The notes beneath the pieces are model-generated. The model ran no database searches. It was not told the DNA's origin and was given only the letters and a program-made list of their open reading frames with translations. Below are positions 21,263-31,984 of a stretch of 64,000 nucleotides of DNA, piece by piece. Each line of letters opens with the position of its first letter. The first letter of the stretch is position 1. The translations under genes were made by a program, and so were the position numbers. Source of the DNA: Euptelea pleiosperma (lineage: Eukaryota; Streptophyta; Magnoliopsida; Ranunculales; Eupteleaceae); contig CM068545.1 of NCBI GenBank assembly GCA_035048495.1, positions 37,090,225 through 37,154,224 of the forward strand, given 5' to 3'.

Positions 21263-23619
21263 CTACTACTCATCGATTAGAGGGTTTATCAAATGATGAT
21301 TGTTGGTTATTGTTCAAACAAAGAGCATTTGTGGATGGGAATTCTGATGCATATCCAAAGTTGGCTGCTATTCGTAAGGAAATTCTAAAGAAATGCCAAG
21401 GTTTACCTTTGGCAGCAAAGACTCGTGGGGGCCTTTTACACTCTAAAGTTGACGAAAATGAGTGGGATATGGTCTTGAAAAGTGATCTATGGGACTTAGA
21501 AAAAGATGAAAATGGCATCCTGGCAACTCTAAAATTGAGCTATAATCATCTCCCTGCACAACTTAGGCAATGCTTTGCCTATTGTTCCATATTTCCGAAG
21601 GATTATGAATTTAAAAAGGAAAATTTAATCCTACTGTGGATTGCAGAAGGTTTTGTTCATTCTAAAGGAAGGATGTCTGTGGAAGATGTAGGTCGCGAGT
21701 ATTTTGATGATTCGTTATTGGGGCATTTCTTTCAATATTCTAAGATCAACCAGTCACAATTTGTTATGCATAATCTGATACATGATTTAGCACAATTTGT
21801 TTCAGGGGAGATATGTTTTAGAATGGAGGGTGATAAGTCATGCAATATCTCAGAAAAGGCTCCACACATTATTGCTTCTTAACACACCCAAATCAATTAC
21901 GTACGAGGCCTTCCATAAATCAAGGGGTTTACGCACATTTATGTTATTATTTGATAATCGCACGCTCGAGAACCCTGCACTCGAGATCCCTGCGCCGAAG
22001 ATCCCTGCTTTGCTTGATGTCATTGTAAATTTGAGATGTTTACGCGTATTGGATTTGAGTCAAGTTGCTGTCAATGAATTACCAGATTCAATTGAGAATT
22101 TGATACATCTAAGGTACCTTGACCTCTCTGACACTCCCATCAAAAGGTTACCCGAATCAACTAGCAGCCTCTACAATTTACAAATACTAATTCTTAGAAA
22201 TTGCAACAAGCTTCTCAAGTTACCCAAAGAAATGAGGAACCTAATTGACCTACGACATCTCAATTTAATTGGATGTCGGCATCTCATATCAATGCCAGCA
22301 ATAGTTGGGAGATTAACTTGTCTACAAACTTTGAATAGATTTGTTGCAAGTAAAGAGAGTGAGTGTGGGATACAAGAGTTGAAGGACATGATACATCTTC
22401 GAGGAGCCCTTTATATTGATAAGCTAGAAGATGTAGTCAACGTAATTGACGCTAAGGAGGCAGATATGAAGAATAAACAGCATCTTCATCAGTTGGTATT
22501 GAAATGGAGTTATAATAGATGCTACTCTCCAGATGGAAATGATGAGGGGGTACTTGAAGATCTCCAACCTCACACAAACCTTAAAGAACTAAAGATAGAG
22601 GCATATCAGGGTGTCAAATTTCGAAGTTGGATGGGCAATTCATTATTCTCCCATGTTATGAAGATTGAACTTTACAATTGTAATTACTGCAAAATCCTTC
22701 CACCTCTCTACCGTTACTCAAAGATCTTACCATTGATGTAATGCATGAATTGGAATTTGTGGGTCATGAGTTTTGTGGTGAGGGAAAGGTCAAGGGATTT
22801 CCATCAATGGAGACACTTCAGTTCAAAGATATGAAAGATTTGAAGCAATGGAGTGGAGTAGAAGTTGGAGAATTTCCTTGTCTTCATGAGCTTATCATCA
22901 TGAATTGCCCGGAAATGACTAGCTTGCCAAGGTTTCCATCTCTTTGCAATCTAGTTCTTGACGAATGCCATGAAAAGATATTGAATTCATTGCCTTACCT
23001 TACATCTCTTTCCTCCTTAGAAATTTCCAACATCGAAAAGCTAGTATATCTACCTGAAGGCATGTTGCATCCTCTAAATGCATTAAAAGAATTGAGAATT
23101 GAATACTGTTATGAGCTCATGGCATTGCGAAAGGAGGTGGGTTTACAAGACCATATGTCTCTCCTTCGTTTGGAAATTTTGTGTTGTCCCAAACTGACGT
23201 CCTTTCCAGAAGAGGAGCTACCTACCACACTTGTACACTTTTCTATCCGTTCCTGTGACAATCTCGAGTCGCTACCAAAGGGTTTACAAAATCTATCCTC
23301 CCTTGAAGAATTAGACATTTACAAGTGTCCGCAACTCGTGTCCTTCCCTGCAGATGGGCTACCAACTGGTCTTAAACGGCTAACAATATACGAGTGTGTG
23401 AATCTCCAATCCCTGCCCATGGAGCTACAATGCCTTACCTCTCTTGAATATTTGGGGATTGAGCACCGTCGGCAACTAGCATCCTTGCCAGAAGAGGGGT
23501 TGCCCGCCCAACTTCGTTCTTTATTGATTTTGGACTGTGACTTACTAGAGAAACGGTGCGAATCAGGAGGAGACGATTGGCCTAAGATTGCTCACATCCC
23601 CGACTTACAGATATATTAA
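21263..23619 (+). pseudogene. 5'-truncated CC-NB-ARC-LRR (CNL) resistance gene, frameshifted
   Basis: Close paralogue of the gene at 57139-60281, but homology begins only at the sequence for HRLEGLSDDDCW (equivalent to about 58075), so coiled coil, P-loop, kinase-2 and RNBS-B are missing. What remains: GLPLAA, CFAYCSIFPKDYEF (RNBS-D), then an altered MHD motif reading MHN in FVMHNLIHDLAQF. A 2-base deletion near 21868 relative to the paralogue shifts the frame. The LRR part then runs to a stop at 22739-22741, preceded by a second indel around 22710-22730. The last LRR block (22741-23619) is open and ends at the same C-terminal block (DDWPKIAHIPDL). The missing nucleotide-binding motifs make it non-functional as an NLR. 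It lies directly after a MITE, suggesting the breakpoint formed at that repeat. Confidence 0.9.
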
Positions 23620-23760
23620 TTTTTAGTCAAATTCTGAGAGTCGAAGTTCGGTTGGATTCACAAACTAAAGCAGAGAGAGGCATTCAGGTACTGCTTTAAG
23701 ACTTATGATCTGTTTAGATTGCCTTTTTTTGCATTAGAAGAAAGATACATTAAAAAGTTT
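23620..23760 (+). other. 3' UTR homologous between the two NBS-LRR copies
   Basis: GGATTCACAAACTAAAGCAG and GCATTCAGGTACTGCTTTAA match the sequence after 60281. The duplication therefore includes downstream non-coding DNA, showing a DNA-level duplication and not retroposition. Confidence 0.75.
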
Positions 23761-23939
23761 TTCCTCTTGCTCAAAAATGTCGATCCAAATAGTCCCTTAA
23801 ACCATAAATCATTTTTCTGTTCAAAATTTTCTTTTTTATTTAAAAACTAAGGGTCGGGATCGGGGGACAACCATTTTTGACAACTATTTTTGACAACCGT
23901 TTTGGCGGACCAAGGTCCAATAATGGCTGATTTTTGGCC

Positions 23940-25447
23940 TAAAACTTAGTGCATGTAATGGGCTAGGTCGGGATGGGCTTGAGACTGGCTAATTGTATAT
24001 TGGGCTAGGCTGGAATGGGATTGAGACTGGCCAATTCTTTATACCAATTGGTAATTACTTTGTCTTAAGGTATATTTAAAATGAAATTCTTAGGTTTTGT
24101 TGAAAAACTTGAGAAGTGATAGACAAGTTTAGGCGAAAAAGGAGATGTCTTAATTTATAGACTTAAGGGTATTATTAGATAGTTATTTTTACTACTTTGT
24201 TTGTGCGAAACCATGGCTGTATTTTTTTTACTCTGCATTGTTTTAACTAAGACCGTATTAAACCTGACCTTCTCAGGAACGTTTTGGCGCTTCTTAAATT
24301 ACCTTTTTTCAAATAAAAAAATTTGGGCTAAATTTTTATTTTTCAGTGCCCGAAAATTGCTGACTATGTAACATTTATTGCTACAATGCCACGTCCACTG
24401 AATTACATGGATCACCTGTTTACTAACATATCTTATTATTGATTTTATTTGATACCTACACTAATCACTTAACAAAATTATTTTAGGCCATACGTTTTGG
24501 ACATTTAATGAAATTCGATTCACGGAAGTAAGGTGATAATGTCGCTTTGAGGCAATGAATTTGCGAATGGGGTTGCACTAAGCAAAGATAATGCTTACGT
24601 TATGGTTGCAGCGACCGTCATGCGTTGAATTCCAAGGAAACGCGAAGACTTGGAAAACCGGCTGATTGGAATTTAAAAGATGTGCATGTACTTTCAACAC
24701 TTACATTGAGATCATGGTTAATGGAGGATGCCCTAGTGCATAGGCTTGATGAGGAGGGTAAGATTTTGGAGGTATTGAACGTGACGGTGGAATGACTATG
24801 GTGTCTTTTAGTGAAGTGAAAGAAAACGACAAGAGTTCATGGTGGTAAGATCTGTGATAAGGTTTCTAATCACAAGTAATTGTATATCTGTTAATTGAGT
24901 TTTATAAGCTTCACTTCTACTTCAAGTCTTCATTGATACAACTGACCCGGATTTGGCAACTTGTTGCAGGTCACTAAGATCGCATCAATTCAACAAAGTG
25001 GTAACATTTGGTTTGGTTTCATGAGAAGGTACGACTTTCTTTCCTTTAGACTTCCATAATATTTTAATTCAACAACTCGAGTATAATTTAGGTTTGTCAT
25101 TTGGAGATTTGTTAAAATTTTGGCAAAAACTAAATATAAAATGTACGGAAGGTTGGAAATGTTTGACGGGACCCCTTCCAAAATGCCACATGGCACTGGC
25201 ACACACTTTTGGGATCACTGACCCATGAATTTGAGCTTTGAGCTTTACTTCATCATGGGCTCAGCTCCTTCTATTTTGGGCTGGGCTGAAGTTAATCTAG
25301 CCCATGTTCTCCCCCAACGAAAAAGCAAAAAATCCTCAGCTTTTAATGAGGAAACAAGTCATTCAGCTCAAATGTTATACTATTAACCTATATCAATTAT
25401 CCAACCATAGAGATGTGTAGCCAAAACAAAATTTCAAGCTTTCTCCA
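23940..25447 (+). pseudogene. SSL-derived repeat, copy 2
   Basis: Recognisable blocks: NLRMGLH-type broken frame, then NGVALSKDNAYVMVAA near 24570-24610, and LDEEGKILEVLERDGG followed by SFSEVKENDKSSWW near 24750-24845. This is the best-preserved joined block of the SEVKE segment in the window. An acceptor-like TTTTTCAG near 24346 and a donor-like GTGGTAAGATCTG near 24842 suggest old introns. A 130-bp sequence (CATGTAATGGGCTAGG...TTAAAAT) occurs at its start (about 23945-24090) and again right after it (25450-25590), so the next unit of a tandem series begins there before a copia LTR interrupts. Degenerate. Confidence 0.5.
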
Positions 25448-25597
25448 TATTAATGGTGCATGTAATGGGCTAGGCTGGGATGGGCTTGAGACTGGCTAAT
25501 TGTAAATTGGGCTAGGCTGGAATGGGCTTGAGACTGGCCAATTCTTTATACCAATTTGTAATTATTTTGTCTTAAGTTATATTTAAAATTAAATTCT

Positions 25598-25732
25598 TGT
25601 TGTAAAAGTAGTAACGGCTGTGTGAATGACCGCCGCTTCATGTATGTCGGTTACAGATTTCAAAGGTTGTAACGTACCATCAATGTTATATATACATACA
25701 CTGATGAATGAAAAATCAATCGAATTCCAACA
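25598..25732 (+). mobile_element. Short Ty1-copia-type LTR
   Basis: Starts TGTTGTAAAAG and ends AATTCCAACA, giving the inverted TGTTG...CAACA termini typical of small copia LTRs. It contains a TATATATACATACA box-like sequence near 25689. The adjacent primer-site motif supports the orientation. No gag-pol is seen downstream, so this is a truncated element. Confidence 0.65.
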
Positions 25733-25746
25733 CGTTATCAGCACGA
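25733..25746 (+). promoter_or_regulatory. Primer binding site of the truncated copia element
   Basis: CGTTATCAGCACGA directly follows the CAACA end of the LTR, matching the primer-site sequence common after copia LTRs of this type. Confidence 0.55.
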
Positions 25747-27769
25747 TTAGTTCTATCAACGGCGGTTGGCGCAAATCAGTTGTGAGCGTGGAATCTCTTC
25801 AAACAGGTATTTACCCGAATCTTGATCTATGGTAGAAACGTCAAGATCAATTAGGATGGTGCACCTGTAACCACTGTTGTGGTTTGAGATCCAAATGTTA
25901 ACAGATATTTGTTTGAGAATCTAGATAACAAGATCTTTGGACTGTGCACACCACATGTTTGATAAAATTCCCTAAAGAAATAACCTTACAAAATCTTAAG
26001 TCAAATTTGCATGAGTTTTCATGTTCTATATATACGTGGGTTCCTTCAATGTTTTTTTTCATGAAATTGATGATATGCAGCAAGATATGAGGAGCGGAAA
26101 ACATACTTCTAGTTAGTTTTCTTACATTATCATGTATATTTGTAGATTAGATGACTGTTGTATATATATGTGGGATTCTGACTATCATACTCTCAACTCT
26201 GTGCATTAGTGCATATACGACTACTTGATTTGTTATTTTTTTTTTAACTCAAATATAAAAAAAAAAGTGTTTTGTAGTATCATCCTCTACAGCCGGTGAT
26301 CCACAACATGGAACCCTAGCCGTTAATCACGCTCTGATCGCACGGTCATATTTTCATCGACCAGATTTAGGTTGTTTAGAGTAGTATACGACTTTAGAGT
26401 TCAATTCCATTATAAAAGAAAGGAACATAAGGGTGTTATGCTACAAGAACAAATGAAGTTTTTAGTTGAATAGCAAATGCCAGACATGCATTTCTCTCTA
26501 TCTACAATGACGAGAATGCACAAAGTACAGGATAATGACAATGGTCCTTAAATATTTTACTAACCCTTTAGGTCAAATTTGACAGACTTAAATTCCAACA
26601 GTATACATACCCAACTTCTCATTTTTTTTCTCCATTTCAAAAAAAGAAAAAAAAAGATTTTGCTTTGTGTATGCGCCCAGCTTTTGCAAGGCCATACATG
26701 GCATCTACAAACAAATTTGCATTTGATTAGTTAAAGAAGCAACGGTAATTTGTCAATAGAAATAGCCAAAACTCTACCTTAATACAAGATTTAAATATCA
26801 GCCACGAAGTCCGCGTGCATTTAAATCTAAAGAGTCTACCAAGTACCCATCCAAAAACATGCGCATATGTTGCAACCTCAATGTCCCCATGTTCCACTTC
26901 TCGGCAAAGAGTTTGTCTTGGAGTTTATGACATCTCACCAAATGACAATAAGAATAGTACTGTCACCAACATGGCAAAGGTGAGTTCTTTTCAATGACTT
27001 CCAGGCCTACATTGAGAACTATCTAATCTTGTTCCCATTAAATGAGCTATAAGCTAATGATAAAGAACAAATGTCCTACATTTCAGTGTGGGTTGGAGTT
27101 TTGTAATAAAACTAGAAACTATATCTGAAAAAGCCTATATCAATAACAATAGGCTGGTAATAACCTACACAGGTAAAACCATTTTCAGCAAGTTTTACCC
27201 AAAAAATTTCAGATACATAGACCACAAGTTGTATACTGTAACGCTTGAGTTAAAAAGCAATACTCTTCGATTCAATAGAAGATGCGCTTAAAGGGAAACA
27301 AACATACATAAACAAGTCGAGAATGCACAAACTGAACTTGTTCAACGAAGAACCACATATAGGCCAAAGAAGTCTAAAATACAGTTTATGTCGCCTAAAT
27401 ACAGCTCTTTCTGTAACTTTCAAGTCAAAAAGGCATGTTTATGTTTCTTTAGAAATTTATGAAATTCATGTACATCCATATGTTTTTGGGGTAAAAGTCC
27501 ATATATTGTCATAGACTCACAGTCTTTGCTTATTGCTTATGTACTTGGACCTGTGTGAGCTCTTCAACCCTTGTCATCATGCAATAATCTCAAAATAGTG
27601 GACAAAGGCATGAAAGGCACCCTAACAGAGATCAGCAAAGTTTGTAAAGTTGAATTTCAGAGATGGAAGACACTATCTGGGAGCTCAACATTGTTTAAAA
27701 AATAGGTTCTTAGTTGTACAATAGGATTCCTAGCATTTTGTGATGAGAATCCCAAAATACAGAAACTAT
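25747..27769. other. Mostly featureless non-coding region
   Basis: The first 100-150 bases may be copia leader. The rest is AT-rich with no coding frame of recognisable family, no tRNA and no repeat boundary that I can support. A possible donor-like GTGAGT at 26980 follows a 60-codon frame, but nothing identifies it. Confidence 0.3.
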
Positions 27770-28325
27770 GGAAATGGATTATGAAGAAACAAATTGGTCA
27801 TCCTCCACAAAGTGAGAACAGACAAAGAAAAGCAACACCTAAACATCGCTAGATCCCAACAAGGCTCAAAGTAAAATGAGAAAGATGAGGTATAAATTCA
27901 TGCAAAGACAGGATTCAGCTGCAAGGTGTCTACCACAGGTGAAGAAAAGCATGCTAACGTGATGATATCAACAATAAAAGCTCCAACTGGAAAGGGCAAA
28001 CTCCCCCATCAAGAATCCCCAACTGGAAAGGGCAAACTCCCCCATCAAGAATGTCGAAGTCAAACATGCTAAGGATTCCCATGTGGGCTGCCTCCACTAC
28101 ATGGGCTCATCCTTTGACAATTGCCCATGATGTAAAAACTTGATACTGAAGCCTATAGTTGAGAGAAATCTCTTACTACCCAAACCTTGCCAAACGACTA
28201 ACCTAGAGGCCCTCAACAATAACCTGCTCGACCTCTTAGGACAACCGGCCATCGTTACTAAATGCCGAAAAGCAAACTGGAGTGGAAGCCCCATTGCCTG
28301 GCCTCAGGTGTCATGCAACACCAAC
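27770..28325. repeat. Dispersed segment, inverted copy at 53672-54210
   Basis: The reverse complement of this segment occurs at 53672-54210, with shared landmarks such as AGACAGGATTCAGCTGCAAG (here) and CTTGTAGTTGAATCCTGTCT (there). It includes an internal 44-bp-scale duplication around AACTGGAAAGGGCAAACTCC (about 27986 and 28020). A frame with LLLPKPCQTTNLE is conserved in both copies, but I do not recognise a gene family. Confidence 0.65.
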
Positions 28326-29514
28326 CCCAACAAGTCAAACATAACATCCAAGTTCAATTAAAGTTAAACATCTCAGTCCTCATACTTAGAGAACTATCAC
28401 ATGCTACTATATATCTTATATATGATAATCATTGCTATATCAAATTTTCAAAAGCATCCACAAGCAAAGGGAGTCGTCTCACCCTAGAATTTCACCTTGG
28501 AAGTGAGTAGATGCAATTAGCCAACCTTACCCTCCAATCTTCCATAAGAAAAAACGAACTGAAATTTTTTTAGTGGAACAGGGGTCAGATGGTTCTCTTG
28601 TTGAAGAAATGTTCATATGGTTCTCTTGTTGTCCCCAAATGTACCTCACCCCAAGTACCATGTTGTACTCTTGTGGAAGACTTTGATTCACCAAATGAAC
28701 CAAGCTCTATGCTTACTCTAAACTTAATTATTCATGGAAATTGTCAAGCTTAGGAGGATGCAACTCTTGCAAGATAACTAAGGTACTGTAGTTTTGTAAG
28801 AAAGGGTCCAAGCATAACTTCTAGAAACTTCTTATGCTAAAAACATGCATTCAGTTGATGGAATGATCAGTTACTTTTAACGCTTCAAATATCAACTGAA
28901 TCCATTTTAGACTGGGTAAAGAAAATTAAACATTCTAATTTAATTTCTAAAGAAATGTCTCCAAAATGTAAACTGCACCAGAAAAGAAATAATCACAGAA
29001 AATCACATAAAATGTGCATAGAGAAACAAGAACCTTAAAAGGCTGAAGCAGAAAACCGATAAATCTTAACCAACACACATAAACAAGACTGATGCACATG
29101 CATATCCACATAAAATTATGACACGCCTTACCTTGACATGTCCCATGTGGGGTAACAGGGAGATTAGTCAAAGGCCATTTTTGGGAGGATAATAGCATAT
29201 TTCAACATTCATTTATAGCCATAACAATTCAGCAATTATCTAAAGTAGAAGCTTAATATAAAAAAAAAGACCTTAGCTCACACAATATCAACAAAGAAAC
29301 CCTAGAAAAATCATCGCTCAGACATGAAACCCTAACATTAGGAAACAAATTAGGGTTTCGTAACACAAGAACATTCAACTACGAATGGTGAGAAAGAGAA
29401 CGGGAGAAGGGAAATCTAAGAGCAAGAGAGCTAAAATAACACAAAATAAAAAAAATTAGTGCAAAGAACATTAAATCAACAATTAAGGTTTTGTAGAGAA
29501 GATTTACTACCTCT
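28326..29514. other. Non-coding AT-rich region
   Basis: A local repeat of ATGGTTCTCTTGTTG (about 28590 and 28617) is visible. No coding family recognised. It could be intron or transcribed sequence downstream of the CT-rich leader-like block on the minus strand, but nothing proves this. Confidence 0.3.
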
Positions 29515-29810
29515 TAAGCTGCGATTATAGCTAGATCTCCAAAACCTTCGAGTCTGTATGTAGAGAGAGAATAAGAGAGGGGATATCTGAGAGAGGGAGA
29601 GAACCTTCGACTCTGAATGGTGAGAGAGAGAACGAGAGGGGAAATCTGATGAGAGCGAGAGAGAGAGAGAGAGAGAATGGAACCGCGCAATGGAGGAGAA
29701 TCCAAATGAAGGGTTAGGGTTTGAGAGGATTGAGCTCTATGGTTTCGTAGTAGTGAGAGTTTGACAGGTTTCAATCGAGGGCTTGAGAGAAATATCAATA
29801 GGGCTTGTAA
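29515..29810 (-). promoter_or_regulatory. CT-rich, 5'-UTR-like block on the minus strand
   Basis: On the minus strand the sequence is rich in CTCTCTCTC runs with an internal duplication of about 70 bases (two copies of CGAAGGTT followed by pyrimidine-rich sequence). It ends GCAGCTTAAGAG|GTAGTA, a possible exon-intron boundary. Plant gene leaders often look like this. No coding sequence follows that I can identify, so a non-coding or pseudogene first exon is possible. Confidence 0.3.
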
Positions 29811-29844
29811 GGAAACGATTAAGGGCCTTAAAAAGGCTCGTGGG

Positions 29845-30185
29845 TTCGCGGGAACACGTGTACCCGCGAATTTTTTTTTTCAAATGAAATAAAATTTGAA
29901 ACAGTTTTAACCTATTTTAAACATATATCAGAACTATTTCTAAACCTTTACAACAGTTATGATACTTCTTTTACAACGGTTTTGACCGTTGCACACATGA
30001 GCAAATCCGTTGCAAACAAATTACATTTATGGAAAATTGTTGCGTCAGTTATATCTTGTTTGAAATGGTTAAGAGCCGTTTCAAAAGTTTACAACGGTTT
30101 TGATCCATTTCTAATTTGCAACTGTTTTAAAACCGTTGCAAATGCAAAATATTTCCTATTGCAAATTGGCAATTTAGGTGTAGTG
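29845..30185. mobile_element. CACTA (En/Spm) transposon end
   Basis: The right terminus reads AATTTAGGTGTAGTG ending at 30185, i.e. CACTACACCTAAATT on the other strand, the diagnostic CACTA end. The inner 250 bp is filled with subterminal repeats around AACGGTTTTGACCGTTGC. A near-perfect 26-bp palindrome (29845-29870) marks the inner side. No left CACTA terminus was located, so this is a truncated or deleted element. Confidence 0.7.
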
Positions 30186-30229
30186 AGATGGTCTTTGTAA
30201 AGAATAATTTCTTATTCTAATTTCGGCAA

Positions 30230-31640
30230 AGATTCCGTTTGATATAAATATTCTTGTAACCGTTCTTACGAGCACTAGTGTTGCTTCGAAGTTGTCGTGG
30301 TACGCATTTTTCGTAGATTACGTGAAGACTAATAGACGAAGATCATAAGAATCAGACGGTTGATGACATGAGTCATCTGAATAACTACTTCTCGTCTGTT
30401 AAAGATCGTGTATGCTCGCATATGAAGGTAAGAGACTTTGGGACCATAAGAATAGGATATTAAAATCTAATTAATGGTATGGTTGACCTAAGTCAAAGGA
30501 CTAACCCTATTCATTTCGTGCAAAGAGAAGTTAAATTATTCTCTAAAGGAAGTCCAATCGATTGGACAATGAGAACCAATCGATTGGACTCTACGGGACA
30601 GAAATTTCCCAGAGTACAATTGGCTGGAGTCTTCTCTACAATCGATTGGACCAAGTCCGATAGATTGGACTGTGAGAACTAATTCGATTGGACTATACAG
30701 GACAAAACTTCCAAAATACCCAATCAATTGGACTTTGAGTATAATCGTTTGCTTTTATGAATAAAAACTCATTCGTACAGTACAATCGATTCCAATCAAT
30801 TGGACATCGTAGAAAGTGTCAATTTCAGATCTGATTTTTGTGGTCCCTATTCCCCACGACCTTCACGACCTAAGGGTTCCATATTCTTATAAATAGAGCA
30901 CTCTTGAGCTATACAATTTAGACACAATAAGAGATAAAGAGCTAACTTTCTATACTAAGAATAGTCCTTTTTATTTGAAGAGAAATAGCCCTAATTTTGA
31001 ATACTTACCTCGTGAGGTTTTTTCTTCCGAAAATCAAAGTTGAGAACTGTGGGGTTCAAGGTGTACTGAATCTTTCACCCTCAGTAGAGATTGTTGTGTG
31101 AAAATTAAGATCGGGGTGTACTAATCGAAGGTAAGTTTGGGGTGTACCAAGCTGAACAAGTGGCAAATGCTTCGTAATTAGAAGGGCGTGCGTGGATTCA
31201 TAGCGTGGAGCCAAAAGACGTGGATGCACCGGTAGTAGGTCTTGGCTAAGGTTGAAAGCTGCATTTGCAACAGTGCTGCGTAGGTAACTTCTGTAACTCA
31301 GAACTTTCCAGTTAGTGATACTTTCCGTCTGAACGTGGTCCCATGGTTTTTCCTTGGCTAAGGTTTCCACGTAAAAAGATTGCATGTGTTATGAGTTGTT
31401 TGATTTCCACACTATTGTTTGATTAACTCAAACGACACAAAGATAATATATCACGGAAATATATTTGATCCCAGTCGGTTGAGATAATCCCTTCATTATT
31501 AATCAACTGTTTTATTTTGGTATGCGATTTTATTTGCCCATACCAGACCAGTAAAGCTATTTAGGTTAAAGTAATTTTTGATACCTAATCAACCCCCCCC
31601 CCTTCTAGGTATTCTAGGTAAAAGAGAACAAACAATTATT
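30230..31640 (+). mobile_element. Copia/Sirevirus-like LTR with palindrome cluster
   Basis: Between 30547 and 30810 the motif TCCAATCGATTGGA or a close variant occurs about seven times. Downstream are a TATA-like TTATAAATAGAGC at 30887 and TTTCCACGTAAA at 31366, a sequence frequent near the 3' end of copia LTRs. At 31590 comes CAACCCCCCCCCCTTCTAGG, characteristic of the start of the internal region of Sirevirus-type elements. No gag-pol follows: the caulimovirid-like element begins within 150 bp. Boundaries are approximate. Confidence 0.5.
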
Positions 31641-31677
31641 TTAGTCTCTTTTTTTTTTTTTTGAATTTCAATCCCTT

Positions 31678-31902
31678 GGTAGACAATTTTGAGTGCAGTG
31701 ATACCAACTGTGATATGGATGGATGCAAGAATGAACTGTGACATGGATGCAAATATTCTTAGTGTTAACCGTGTTTAGCCGTGTTAAGGCCCCATATTTG
31801 GTATCAAAGCCATTAGTTCATCCATATTTGCATCCATGTCACAGTTCATTCTTGCATCCATCCATATCACAGTTGGTATCACTGCACTCAAAACTGTCTA
31901 CC
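31678..31902. repeat. 79-bp inverted repeat around the left viral primer site
   Basis: Left arm 31678-31756 and right arm 31824-31902 are reverse complements with about one mismatch (GGTAGACAATTTTGAGTG opposite CACTCAAAACTGTCTACC). The 67-bp loop holds the sequence shared with the right end of the viral element and the primer site. The right arm is collinear viral leader; the left arm is an inverted copy of it. Confidence 0.9.
31799..31811 (+). promoter_or_regulatory. Left primer binding site (tRNA-Met type)
   Basis: TGGTATCAAAGCC differs at one position from TGGTATCAGAGCC, the site complementary to the plant initiator tRNA-Met 3' end used by caulimovirids and many LTR elements. Confidence 0.75.
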
Positions 31903-31984
31903 TAAAGACCCTTGACCAGTAGGCTCTGTCATGTGATGTGATTAGTATGCTCTATCCTGTGCCATGACCAGTATGCTCTGCAGT

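Noticed and set aside
28095..28101. CACTACA as possible left end of the CACTA element ending at 30185
   Set aside because: It sits inside the segment duplicated at 53672-54210, no subterminal repeats follow it, and no 3-bp duplication is apparent.
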